NCBI GenBank assembly: GCA_900545175.1
Contig: UQYF01000004.1
Location: 1-64,000, forward strand
Source: an uncultured Eubacteriales bacterium
GTDB taxonomy: Bacteria > Bacillota > Clostridia > Lachnospirales > Lachnospiraceae
Reading direction: 5' to 3'
Length of the DNA stretch: 64,000 nucleotides
The translations under genes were made by a program, and so were the position numbers. Positions 32,355 through 41,687 of this stretch are shown in pieces (the first letter of the stretch is position 1; each line of letters starts with the position of its first letter). The notes below the pieces were generated by a model. That model saw only the letters and a list, made by a program, of their open reading frames with translations. It did no database searches and was not told the origin of the DNA.

Positions 32355-34784
32355 ATGAGAAAGATAGACTTTAATGAAAACTGGTATTACAGACATCTTG
32401 ATGTGAACGAGGAGGAAAAGAAAATAACATTGCCGCATGATGCAATGTGTCATGAGGTGCGTTCGATGGAGAGCAGAGGTCGTCATAATATCGGCTGGTT
32501 TGAAGGCTGTGATTATGTCTATAGAAAGACTTTTGACGCTCCGAAAGAGTATAACGGATATACAATAGTGTTGGAATTTGAGGGTGTATATCACAATGCA
32601 GAAGTGTATGTGAATGGGGAAAAGGCAGCATACAGACCATATGGATATACCAATTTTTATGTAGATATCTCGAAGTTTTTAAATTATGGTGCAGAGAATG
32701 AAATCCGTGTGATTGCACACAACTCAGACCAGCCTAACAGCCGCTGGTACACAGGTTCCGGCATATACAGACCTGTATGGATGTATATCGGAAAAGATGA
32801 TTATGTAGATATAAACGGTGTTAAAATAAGAACTGTCGATTATGACAGGAATAAGGACATAGCAAAGCTTGAGATAGGGATTGATGCTATTGGCGGCGCT
32901 GATATAGATATAGCTATCGAGGATACGGACGGTAATAAGATTTATAGCCAAACTGTAAGCGCAAAGGCAGCTTCCGCAAAAGATAAAAAAGGTACTGCTT
33001 ATAAATATTTTCAAAGGGTACAGCTTTCACATCCGATGTTATGGAGTGTTGACACTCCGCAGCTATACACCTGTATTGTCCGCTGTGGTGAAGATGAAGT
33101 GCATGAGCGGTTCGGTGTGAGGACGCTTACATGGACAGTTGACAATGGTATCGCAATAAATGGAGAGCATGTAATTTTAAAGGGTGCATGTATACATCAT
33201 GACAATGGAGTTCTCGGAGCCTGTGCATTTTTGGAGGCAGAGGAGAGGAAGATAAGGATTCTCAAAGAGACTGGTTACAATGCGGTAAGATGCGCACACA
33301 ATCCATGTTCAAAAGCGCTGCTTGATGCATGTGACAGACTTGGAATGTTAGTTATGGATGAGTATACGGACATGTGGTATATTCACAAGAATCAATACGA
33401 TTATGCCTCATATATGAAGGATTGGTGGCATAAGGATTTGAAGGACATGGTTGAGAAGGACTACAATCATCCATGTGTGATTATGTATTCAACAGGAAAT
33501 GAAGTGGCTGAGACCGGACAGAAAGAAGGTATCAGGCTTACAGGAAATATGACGGAATATCTTCATAAGCTTGATGGCACAAGACCGGTGAGCTGTGGAA
33601 TCAACATATTTTTTAACTTCTTGTACTCGATGGGGTTTGGTGTGTACAGTGATGAGAAAGCTAAAAAGGATGCACAGCAGTCAGATGCGGGAACAAAGAA
33701 GAAAAAGACAGTCGGAAGCGAGTTTTATAATACGCTCGCAGGACTTTTAGGCGATAAGACCATGAAGCTTGGAGCAACCTTGCATGCATGTGATGTAAAG
33801 ACAAGGGATGCCTATGCAAATATGGATATCGCAGGATATAATTACGGAATTTTAAGATATAAGCACGATTTGAAAAAATATCCGGACAGACTGATTCTCG
33901 GAAGTGAGACCTTCTGCAAGGATGCATACGATTTCTACGAAATGGCAAAGCGAGAGAAGAGAATTGTAGGAGACTTCGTATGGGCAGGAATGGACTATAT
34001 CGGAGAGGCAGGAATCGGAGCCTGGGAGTATGAGGATTATGCTCCGGCAGATGCAAAGGAGTGCGGCTGGCTGACAGCAGGAAGCGGAAGAATAAATATT
34101 CTGGGTTTTGCAGGCGGTGAAGCGGCTTACACGAAGGTTGCCCTTGAAAAAGAGAAGGGGCCGTTCATAGCAGTGAAGCCTGTCTATCAACGTGGCAGAC
34201 ATTCACCATCGGCATGGAAGATGACAGATGCGATTGAAAGCTGGAGCTGGAAGGGCTGTGAAGGAATGAAGGCAGTCGTTGAGGTCTATGCAAGAGCGGC
34301 ATCGGTTGAACTTTACCTAAATGGCAGGAGTGTCGGAAAGAAAAAGTTAAAGGATTGCTGTAATATAACATTCAATGTTCCGTATGAGAACGGTAAACTG
34401 ACAGCAGTTTCGTATGATAGTAATGGCATTGAAATCGGAAGATGCACTCTTAAAACAGCAGCAGATAAGACTGTGCTTACAATGAAACCGGAAAAGGGTG
34501 CCATTAAGGCTGGTGAGCTTGGATTTATCAGGCTTTCCTACACGGACGAGACCGGAATTTTAAAGCCGATGGAGAAGCATCATATGGCTGTCAAGGTTGA
34601 AAACGGAACTCTTCTTGGATTTGGAAATGCCTGTCCGTATAACGAGAGCGGTTATTGGAAAAATACTACAAAAACCTATTACGGAGAAGCGTTAGCGGTA
34701 GTAAGAGCGGAAAATAATGACAATGTTAAGATAACTGTTACAGATGAAACAGGAGAACATTATCTTGAGCTTCCGGTCAGATAA
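32355..34784 (+). CDS. Glycoside hydrolase family 2 (beta-galactosidase/glucuronidase-like)
   Basis: An 809-residue cytoplasmic GH2 enzyme. The N-terminal sugar-binding domain has LPHDAM and YRKTFDAP, and an immunoglobulin-like domain follows. The barrel has general acid/base Glu383 in STGNEVAE and the likely nucleophile Glu518 in LGSETF. C-terminal beta domains contain VYARAASVELYLNGRSVGKK. CGGAGGA is the ribosome site. The exact sugar is not readable. It is coupled to the GH78 gene, whose ribosome site begins at its stop codon. Confidence 0.9.
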   Translation: MRKIDFNENWYYRHLDVNEEEKKITLPHDAMCHEVRSMESRGRHNIGWFEGCDYVYRKTFDAPKEYNGYTIVLEFEGVYHNAEVYVNGEKAAYRPYGYTNFYVDISKFLNYGAENEIRVIAHNSDQPNSRWYTGSGIYRPVWMYIGKDDYVDINGVKIRTVDYDRNKDIAKLEIGIDAIGGADIDIAIEDTDGNKIYSQTVSAKAASAKDKKGTAYKYFQRVQLSHPMLWSVDTPQLYTCIVRCGEDEVHERFGVRTLTWTVDNGIAINGEHVILKGACIHHDNGVLGACAFLEAEERKIRILKETGYNAVRCAHNPCSKALLDACDRLGMLVMDEYTDMWYIHKNQYDYASYMKDWWHKDLKDMVEKDYNHPCVIMYSTGNEVAETGQKEGIRLTGNMTEYLHKLDGTRPVSCGINIFFNFLYSMGFGVYSDEKAKKDAQQSDAGTKKKKTVGSEFYNTLAGLLGDKTMKLGATLHACDVKTRDAYANMDIAGYNYGILRYKHDLKKYPDRLILGSETFCKDAYDFYEMAKREKRIVGDFVWAGMDYIGEAGIGAWEYEDYAPADAKECGWLTAGSGRINILGFAGGEAAYTKVALEKEKGPFIAVKPVYQRGRHSPSAWKMTDAIESWSWKGCEGMKAVVEVYARAASVELYLNGRSVGKKKLKDCCNITFNVPYENGKLTAVSYDSNGIEIGRCTLKTAADKTVLTMKPEKGAIKAGELGFIRLSYTDETGILKPMEKHHMAVKVENGTLLGFGNACPYNESGYWKNTTKTYYGEALAVVRAENNDNVKITVTDETGEHYLELPVR

Positions 34785-34794
34785 GGAGGAGCAG

Positions 34795-37338
34795 ATGATA
34801 AAGGTCAGAAGATTTACCTGCGAGAATATGAAAGAAGGATGTGTCACGGATAAGAAATCGCCTTCATTTGCCTTTTCTGTTGACAGTGACAGGCAGGGAG
34901 CAAAGCTTAAAAGAGCAGTTATAGCTGTTGAGGACTGGAAGCTTACTACGACACAGCAGACAGCTATAGTGTATGATGGTAAGCCGTTAGAGCCGTTTAG
35001 AACTTACACAGCCAAGCTCACAGTATGGGATGATGCAGATGATATGGCACAAGCTGAATTGAAATTTGAAACAGGAAGAATGGACACGCCATGGCTGGCA
35101 AAATGGATTACTGATGGAGATTATCATTTTACCGAGAAAAAGATATCTCCTGTACCGATGACATTTAAAAAGAGCTTCAGTGTGGACAAAAAGATAAAGT
35201 CTGCAAAAATATATGCGACAGCTATGGGTATTTATGAGCTTTCATTAAACGGCAGTAAGGTTGGAAATCAGTTTTTTGCACCGGGTTTTACATCCTATAA
35301 GACAAGGCTGCAATATCAGACCTATGATGTGACGAAAGCACTTAAAAAGGATAACGAGCTTACAGCTGTTGTTGGCGGAGGCTGGGCGGTAGGTTCGTTT
35401 GTGTTTACCAGAAAGAACCGTATTAGTGCTGACAGACAGGCATTGCTTCTTGAACTTAGGGTTGAGTACGAGGATGGGACAACACAGCTTATCAAAACCG
35501 ATACAGACTGGGATGTTTCGATGCGCGGCAGTTACAGTGCAGCAGATTTCTATGATGGTGAAGTCTATGATGCTTCCATCAGCCTTAAAGACAGCGATTA
35601 TCACAAGGCTGCGACTGAAGTACTGCGTGTACATCCGGAAATATCGGCTGATACAGGAGCAGCAGTTCGGGCACATGAGAGAATGCTTCCGGTGTCGTGC
35701 AGGGAGAAAGGCAAAAGTCTCATATATGATTTCGGACAGAATTTTGCCGGTGTTGTTGAACTTAACATCAGAGGAAAAAAAGGTCAGAAGATAACAGTAC
35801 ACCATGCTGAGATATTAAAGCCTGACGGTACATTAAATACAGCATTTTTAAGAACAGCCAAAGCCTGTGTGGAGTATATTTGTAAAGATGGTGTACAATG
35901 CTACATGCCAAGACTCACTTATATGGGATTTCGCTATATAAGCATAGAAGGAATCGAAAAGGAAAATGTGGAAGTAGCGGCATACGCACTGTATTCGGAC
36001 ATTGAACATACAGGAAGCTTCCACTGTTCATCGGATAAGCTCAACCGCCTGCAGGAGAACATCCTTTGGAGTGCCAAGTCAAATCTTATGGATATTCCGA
36101 CTGACTGTCCTCAGCGAGATGAGCGCATGGGCTGGACTGGTGATATTGCCGTGTTCGCCCCGACAGCGTGCTACAACTTCGACATGAGCAGATTTTTTGA
36201 CAAGTGGCTCTCTGACATGAGAGCAGAACAGTTGATGACCGGAGGAATACCGAATACAATACCTTCACAGGGCTATGGCTTCCCTGCTACAATGCCGACT
36301 ATGGCTATTGAGTTCTGGGGAGATGCCTGCATAATGGTTCCATGGGCAGAGTATCAGGCAAAGGGTGATAAAAATGTGCTTAAAAGCTGCTATGCCATGA
36401 TGAGAAAGTATGTCAATGCATGCTGCTTCTGGGCAGGGCTTTTAAGTATAGGAAAACACAGATTTCTATGGAATACGCCGTCTGTTCTGCATTTTGGCGA
36501 CTGGGTAGCTCCTGATGTGCCGAAGATGTCGCAGTGGCAGAAGAGAAGTAAGTGGACAGCGACGGCGAGCCTTAAAAATACAAGCGGACTGTTAGCTGAC
36601 ATTGCGGCAATTCTTGGATACAGCGATGATGAGAAGAAATACAGAAATATAAGCAGCAAGGCTGCACAGGCCTACCGGGACGTTCTGACGGATGGCAATG
36701 GAAAACTTAATGAGGAATTTCAGACAGCATATGTGCTTCCGCTCTATTTTGGTATTTTTGAAGGCAAAGAAAAAGAGAATGCGGTTGATAATCTGGTAAA
36801 GCTTGTACAGAAAAGCAACTATTGCATAGGAACAGGTTTTCCGGGAACACCATATATTCTATTCGCATTGGCAGACAATGGCAGGGCTGATGTAGCGTAT
36901 AAGATGCTTTTTAATGAAAAATGTCCGTCATGGTTATATGAAGTAAAGCAAGGTGCGACAACCATATGGGAGCGCTGGGATGGTCTTGATGAGAAGGGTG
37001 AATGTCCTATCGGCGATGACGGAACCGATATGATGATTTCATACAATCATTATGCAAGCGGTGCCGTGGGTGACTTTATGTATCGCAGGATTGCGGGAAT
37101 TGAGATGACAGAGCCGGGTTACAGAAGCTTTAGGATTAAGCCTGTTATGACAGAGCAGATAAGCTCTGCGAAGGGAAGCGTTGAGACACCGTATGGAGAA
37201 ATTGTTTCGGACTGGAAGATAGAAAATGGCAGGTTTACAATACAGGTACATGTACCGGTCGGAACTACGTGCAGCTTAGAACTTCCGGATGGAAGTGTTG
37301 AACAGCTTGCAAGCGGAAGCTATACCAGAAGCCTGTGA
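34795..37338 (+). CDS. Alpha-L-rhamnosidase, GH78
   Basis: An 847-residue GH78 enzyme that removes terminal alpha-L-rhamnose by inversion; no signal peptide, so cytoplasmic. N-terminal beta-sandwich domains include YELSLNGSKVGNQFFAPGFTSYKTR. The (alpha/alpha)6 barrel has the conserved acidic block DCPQRDERMGWTGD and the second catalytic region GATTIWERWDG. The start at 34795 follows AGGAGG; the open frame upstream overlaps the GH2 end. Together with GH2, GH3 and the symporter it suggests breakdown of rhamnosylated plant glycosides. No rhamnose catabolic genes are in the window. Confidence 0.93.
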   Translation: MIKVRRFTCENMKEGCVTDKKSPSFAFSVDSDRQGAKLKRAVIAVEDWKLTTTQQTAIVYDGKPLEPFRTYTAKLTVWDDADDMAQAELKFETGRMDTPWLAKWITDGDYHFTEKKISPVPMTFKKSFSVDKKIKSAKIYATAMGIYELSLNGSKVGNQFFAPGFTSYKTRLQYQTYDVTKALKKDNELTAVVGGGWAVGSFVFTRKNRISADRQALLLELRVEYEDGTTQLIKTDTDWDVSMRGSYSAADFYDGEVYDASISLKDSDYHKAATEVLRVHPEISADTGAAVRAHERMLPVSCREKGKSLIYDFGQNFAGVVELNIRGKKGQKITVHHAEILKPDGTLNTAFLRTAKACVEYICKDGVQCYMPRLTYMGFRYISIEGIEKENVEVAAYALYSDIEHTGSFHCSSDKLNRLQENILWSAKSNLMDIPTDCPQRDERMGWTGDIAVFAPTACYNFDMSRFFDKWLSDMRAEQLMTGGIPNTIPSQGYGFPATMPTMAIEFWGDACIMVPWAEYQAKGDKNVLKSCYAMMRKYVNACCFWAGLLSIGKHRFLWNTPSVLHFGDWVAPDVPKMSQWQKRSKWTATASLKNTSGLLADIAAILGYSDDEKKYRNISSKAAQAYRDVLTDGNGKLNEEFQTAYVLPLYFGIFEGKEKENAVDNLVKLVQKSNYCIGTGFPGTPYILFALADNGRADVAYKMLFNEKCPSWLYEVKQGATTIWERWDGLDEKGECPIGDDGTDMMISYNHYASGAVGDFMYRRIAGIEMTEPGYRSFRIKPVMTEQISSAKGSVETPYGEIVSDWKIENGRFTIQVHVPVGTTCSLELPDGSVEQLASGSYTRSL

Positions 37339-37419
37339 TAATAGCATGCATAACGGTTAAGCTTTAAGTAAAGGCTGTGAGATTATACATCCATAAAAGT
37401 ACGAAAAGAGGTATGATAT

Positions 37420-38892
37420 ATGAGCGATAACAAAAAAACAATATGGAGCAGTCCTTTTTTTCACACACGTATAAAATCGGATGACGTGAAAGTGCCTGAA
37501 ATGCTTCTGGGTTATTTCATAGGACCGTTTGGAGCTCTGCTCGCATCAGGTATATTTACAAGTATTTTGCAGAACTATTTTACAGATGTCCTGAAAATGA
37601 ATCTTACGTTTTTGACAACCCTACAGCTGATTTCGACTATACTTATTGTAGTTGCAAACCTCGTTGTCGGACAGCTTATTGAGCGGACTAAGACAATGGC
37701 AGGAAAAGCAAGACCGTGGATTCTGCTTTCCGCATTTGCGATGTCGGTGGCAAGCGTGCTTATGTTCATTGTTCCTTTTGAGGGGACAGCTAAGATGGTA
37801 TGGATTGCGATAGCTTACAATCTGTTCTATGCTGTGGCATATCCGATATACAATACTGCCAATTCCACGCTTATTCCGCTGTCAACAAGAAACAGTAAGC
37901 AGCGCGGAGTGTTAGCTTCCTTTACGAATGTGGCAGGACTTGGCGTTATGGGAGCAGGTTCAATGGTGTTCCCGATTCTTGTATCCTTTGTGCTTAAGGA
38001 AAATCAGCATCTATGGTTGGCTGCAATGCTTGCAATAGCTATATTTGCCGCGCTTACAATCTTCTTGCAGTTCATGTTTACAAGGGAGCGTGTCACGGAG
38101 GAGCTTGCAAATGCCGCTAAGGCATCGGAGAGCACCAATGAGGCACATGCACCGTCACTTGGAAGACAGCTAAAGGCAGTAGTGAGTGAAAAGACATGGT
38201 GGATTGTAATGCTTTTTTATATTGGATTTCAGTGGAGCGGTGCAATAAAGAACGGTTCAATGTCATATTACTGCAAATGGGTTCTTGACAATTCTTATAC
38301 AGGCAGCGTGGATGCGTGGGGCGCATCGCAGTCACTTTTGTCCATAATGGGTGCGATTCCGATGGCTGTGGCAGCGGTTGCGGTAATTCCGCTCTGCAAT
38401 AAATACGGAAAGAGAATTATCTGTATGCTTGGCATGCTTCTCGGTGCAGTCGGCGGTGTCATTGCGATTATCGGAAATGGCAGTATCGTTCCTGTGGCAA
38501 TCGGTGTAGCTCTCAAGTGTCTTGGCTCAGCACCTGCATGTTATATGATACTTGCACTTCTTGCAGATGTTATAGACCACATAGAATACAAGAGCCATAT
38601 CAGAACGGACGGACTTACTATGTCAATTTACAGTTCCATAATGGTAGCGGGAACTCCGATCTGCAACGCTATATTCAGTGCACTTTTAAAGGGAAGCGGA
38701 TATAATCAGAATGCTGATGTTGCGCTCGGTGTTCTCGGACAGACACAGGCTGCACAGACTGCAATCTCTGTGAGTTATATCTGGGTTGAGACTATAGCAT
38801 ATGTGATATGTGCGATACTGATTTTCTTCTTCACAATTGAGAAAAAGCTTCCGCAGGAGCAGCTGGAAATTGAGAACAGAAAAAATGCCTAA
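37420..38892 (+). CDS. GPH-family sugar:cation symporter
   Basis: A 490-residue, twelve-helix transporter of the glycoside-pentoside-hexuronide family (MelB/YicJ type). It has the opening PEMLLGYFIGPFGALLASG, the loop GQLIERTKTMAGKARPWIL after helix 2 and the mid-protein repeat ending CKYGKR-like (LCNKYGKRIICMLG). It likely imports an oligosaccharide or glycoside with Na or H ions for the intracellular GH2, GH3 and GH78 enzymes. AGAGG site upstream. It stands 80 bp after the GH78 gene without a clear terminator, so it is probably in the same operon. Confidence 0.9.
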   Translation: MSDNKKTIWSSPFFHTRIKSDDVKVPEMLLGYFIGPFGALLASGIFTSILQNYFTDVLKMNLTFLTTLQLISTILIVVANLVVGQLIERTKTMAGKARPWILLSAFAMSVASVLMFIVPFEGTAKMVWIAIAYNLFYAVAYPIYNTANSTLIPLSTRNSKQRGVLASFTNVAGLGVMGAGSMVFPILVSFVLKENQHLWLAAMLAIAIFAALTIFLQFMFTRERVTEELANAAKASESTNEAHAPSLGRQLKAVVSEKTWWIVMLFYIGFQWSGAIKNGSMSYYCKWVLDNSYTGSVDAWGASQSLLSIMGAIPMAVAAVAVIPLCNKYGKRIICMLGMLLGAVGGVIAIIGNGSIVPVAIGVALKCLGSAPACYMILALLADVIDHIEYKSHIRTDGLTMSIYSSIMVAGTPICNAIFSALLKGSGYNQNADVALGVLGQTQAAQTAISVSYIWVETIAYVICAILIFFFTIEKKLPQEQLEIENRKNA

Positions 38893-39015
38893 AGGCTTTT
38901 AACATAAGGATTAATTTGTTATAATCAGAGTATTGATGCTGTATTGATGGTATAGCGTTGGTACTCTGTTTTTATATAATGGGAAATATAATCCGTATAG
39001 AAGGTAATGTGAAAG

Positions 39016-39726
39016 ATGATACGAATTGCATTGGTGGAAGATGACGATAACTATCAGAAGGAATTAACAGAATATCTTAAAAGGTACGAGAATGAGTGCG
39101 GTGAAAAGTTCAATATATCTTTTTTTTCGGATGGTGATGAGATTGTAGAGAATTATAAGGCAGTCTATGATATCATATTGATGGATATTGAGATGACATT
39201 CATGGATGGAATGACGGCGGCAGAGCATATAAGAGAGTATGACTCGGAGGTCGTGATTATATTTATTACCAATATGCCGCAATATGTCATGAAAGGCTAC
39301 ATGGTAGATGCGCTCGACTATGTGTTGAAGCCTGTGAGCTACTATGCTTTTTCACAGAAGATAGACCGCGCATTGTCGAGAATGAAGCACAGAACCAAGA
39401 AATATATAACTGTTCCGATAAAAGGCGGTGTAAAGAAGTTCGATGTGTCAAAGCTGACTTATATCGAGGTTCAGGACCATGACCTTGTATATCACACGAA
39501 GGATGAGGATTTCCGGACTAAGGGCTCTCTCACTGAGGTTGAGGATGCACTTAAGGGAATGAATTTTTTCCGGTGCAATAAATGCTACATTGTCAACCTT
39601 GAATATGTGGAGACTGTGCAGGATTTTGATGTAAATGTAGGCAATGTGTGGATACAGGTGAGCCGCGCAAGGAAAAAGGCACTGCTTGATGCGCTCAATA
39701 ATTATATGAGCGAGGTGAGCAAATGA
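39016..39726 (+). CDS. LytTR-family response regulator (paralogue)
   Basis: A 236-residue regulator: receiver domain with acidic EDDD (8-11), Asp57 in ILMDIEM and DYVLKP, then a LytTR DNA-binding domain (SKLTYIEVQDHDLVYHT, FFRCNKCYIVNLEYV). By eye it is about half identical to the regulator at 23272, including FMDGMTAA, FITNM and YAFSQK. Its last codons overlap the kinase gene by four bases (ATGA). It ends the glycoside island on its right side, so two paralogous systems bracket the locus. Confidence 0.9.
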   Translation: MIRIALVEDDDNYQKELTEYLKRYENECGEKFNISFFSDGDEIVENYKAVYDIILMDIEMTFMDGMTAAEHIREYDSEVVIIFITNMPQYVMKGYMVDALDYVLKPVSYYAFSQKIDRALSRMKHRTKKYITVPIKGGVKKFDVSKLTYIEVQDHDLVYHTKDEDFRTKGSLTEVEDALKGMNFFRCNKCYIVNLEYVETVQDFDVNVGNVWIQVSRARKKALLDALNNYMSEVSK

Positions 39727-41045
39727 CACCGAGGGAAGCAGTGAATCTTACCAACACGCCGGGAATTTATTATTCAATAGCTTATTTTATCAGCAGCTGT
39801 CTGTATATAAGCATGAATGTAAAGAGAAGGAGCAGGCGAGGGATAATCGGAATACAGGCGGCGATATTTATAGTGCTCACAGCGTTTATATGCCTGACAG
39901 ACCAGATTAACGTGGTATTTTTTATTCCCTGCATGGCTGTTGAGATATTTCTTATATGGTTGTCCATCTATCTGTGCTGCAGGATGGACCGGAGAAAGGC
40001 GGCATATTTTTGCATAAGGGCATTTATATTAGGTGAGCTTGCAGCATCACTTAACTGGCAGCTGTTCTATTATGGGCTTAACAACTGGAATGTGGAGCTT
40101 AATCTTTTTTGGAGTACTTTGTTTGTGGTATGTTCATATGGAATAGTCTATGTGACAATGTATTTTCTTGAGCGAAGCTATAGGAGTGAGAATGCTACAT
40201 TGAATATCGGAGGAAGAGACTTAAGAATATGCGTTTTTATCGGGCTTTTTGTGTATCTTATGAGCAACATGAGCTATGTATTTGAGAATACGCCGTTTAG
40301 TGGACAGCTTCCGGGAGAAATATTTATTATAAGGACTTTGGTTGACCTTGGAGGTGTCGGCATCCTCTTTGCATATCATATGCAGCTTCAGGAAGTGAAG
40401 ATGAAGCTTGAAAATGAATTCCTGTCTAATACGCTGCGCATGCAATATGAGAACTACAAGCTGTCGGAGGAGAGTGTGTCACTTGTAAACCAGAAGTATC
40501 ACGACCTTAAACATCAGATTGCGATTTTGCGCACCACGGCAACCGAGGAGGAAAAGACAGCGTATCTTGACCAGATGGAGAAGGAAATCAAATGCTATGA
40601 AGCTCAGAACAAAACAGGAAACCGCATACTTGACACAATCCTGACTGCCAAGACGATACAGTGCCAGAACCACGGAATAAGCCTTACCTGTGTGGCTGAC
40701 GGCAAAGAATTGGATTTTTTGCAGCCTATGGATATCAGTGCTCTGTTTGGGAATGCACTCGACAATGCAATAGAGAGTGTGAAGAAGATAGATGACCCGC
40801 AGAAGCGCCTGATTCATGTATCTGTGTCCAGACAGAAGAATTTTCTTCGTATCAAGGTTGAAAACTGCTATGAAGGAAAGCTTGAATTTGAAAACGGAAT
40901 GCCTAAGACGACCAAGCAGGACAAAAGGTTCCATGGTTACGGAATGAAGAGCATACGAAAGATTGTGGAAAAATATAATGGCTCAGTGACAGTTAATGCC
41001 AAGGATGGCTGGTTTGAGCTTAGAATACTTATGGTGATAGGATGA
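39723..41045 (+). CDS. GHKL-type sensor histidine kinase (paralogue)
   Basis: A 440-residue membrane kinase with about six hydrophobic segments in residues 15-225, His about 260 in KYHDLKHQIA, the N box LFGNALDNAIESV and the G box FHGYGMKSIRKIVEKYNG. It is closely similar to the kinase at 24245, especially TGNRILDTILTAKTIQC and SLTCVADGKELDF. The start overlaps the LytTR stop, so translation is coupled. The signal may be a peptide, as for AgrC relatives, or a sugar-related cue given the neighbours; neither is shown. A 31-bp palindromic repeat begins at the base after its stop codon. Confidence 0.9.
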   Translation: MTPREAVNLTNTPGIYYSIAYFISSCLYISMNVKRRSRRGIIGIQAAIFIVLTAFICLTDQINVVFFIPCMAVEIFLIWLSIYLCCRMDRRKAAYFCIRAFILGELAASLNWQLFYYGLNNWNVELNLFWSTLFVVCSYGIVYVTMYFLERSYRSENATLNIGGRDLRICVFIGLFVYLMSNMSYVFENTPFSGQLPGEIFIIRTLVDLGGVGILFAYHMQLQEVKMKLENEFLSNTLRMQYENYKLSEESVSLVNQKYHDLKHQIAILRTTATEEEKTAYLDQMEKEIKCYEAQNKTGNRILDTILTAKTIQCQNHGISLTCVADGKELDFLQPMDISALFGNALDNAIESVKKIDDPQKRLIHVSVSRQKNFLRIKVENCYEGKLEFENGMPKTTKQDKRFHGYGMKSIRKIVEKYNGSVTVNAKDGWFELRILMVIG

Positions 41046-41076
41046 TGGGACACAGGGACCAGACCCCTGTGTCCCA
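41046..41076. repeat. 31-bp palindromic intergenic repeat, copy 1
   Basis: TGGGACACAGGG, ACCAGA, CCCCTGTGTCCCA: a near-perfect stem starting the base after the kinase stop codon and ending four bases before the AGGAGG of the acetyltransferase gene. It differs from the copy at 41643 by one base. Confidence 0.85.
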
Positions 41077-41090
41077 GACAGGAGGCATAT

Positions 41091-41642
41091 ATGAGATTTG
41101 ATGACAGAAAGATAATATTAAAGGATGGAAGGCAGTGTACATTGTGCTGCACTACACCTGACTATGCGGTGGAAATGATAGATTATCTTAAGGTGACAGC
41201 CGCTGAGACACCATTTCTTCTGAGAAATCCGGATGAAGTTACATATACTGTCGAGAGTGAGAAGGAGATATTAAATAATATGCTTGAGAATGCAGGCTCT
41301 GTCATGATGATGGCGCTCGTAGATGGTGAGACAGCCGGAAACGCAAGCATCAGCGCAGTCGGAACAAGGCGCAGAGTCAGGCATCGATGCTCACTTGCGA
41401 TAGCGCTCAAAAAGAAGTTCTGGGGTCTTGGAATCGGAACTGCAATGATGGAATATCTTATAGAGCTTGCCGGGAAAATGGGCTATGAGCAGATGGAGCT
41501 TGAGGTCGTTGACGGAAACGACCGCGCAAAAGCGCTTTATGAGAAGTCAGGCTTTGTTGAGACGGGCAGAAACAAGGATGCGATGAAATATGATGATGGC
41601 ACTTACCGGGATGACATAATCATGTGCAGAAAGGTAAAATAG
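41091..41642 (+). CDS. GNAT-family acetyltransferase
   Basis: A 183-residue acetyl-CoA-dependent N-acetyltransferase. The acetyl-CoA loop is visible in FWGLGIGTAMMEYLIELAGKMG (motif A), followed by MELEVVDGNDRAKALYEKSGF (motif B), as in RimI-like enzymes. The substrate is unknown. AGGAGG lies upstream. It is flanked on both sides by near-identical 31-bp palindromes, suggesting transcription through all of 39016-43823 or local hairpin processing. Confidence 0.85.
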   Translation: MRFDDRKIILKDGRQCTLCCTTPDYAVEMIDYLKVTAAETPFLLRNPDEVTYTVESEKEILNNMLENAGSVMMMALVDGETAGNASISAVGTRRRVRHRCSLAIALKKKFWGLGIGTAMMEYLIELAGKMGYEQMELEVVDGNDRAKALYEKSGFVETGRNKDAMKYDDGTYRDDIIMCRKVK

Positions 41643-41673
41643 TGGGACACAGGGACCAGACCCCTCTGTCCCA
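41643..41673. repeat. 31-bp palindromic intergenic repeat, copy 2
   Basis: Identical to the copy at 41046 except for one base (G to C in the right arm, giving CCTCTGTCCCA), which breaks one stem pair. It starts the base after the acetyltransferase stop and ends just before the AGGAGG of the peptidase gene. Confidence 0.85.
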
Positions 41674-41687
41674 TAGGAGGTAGATAT

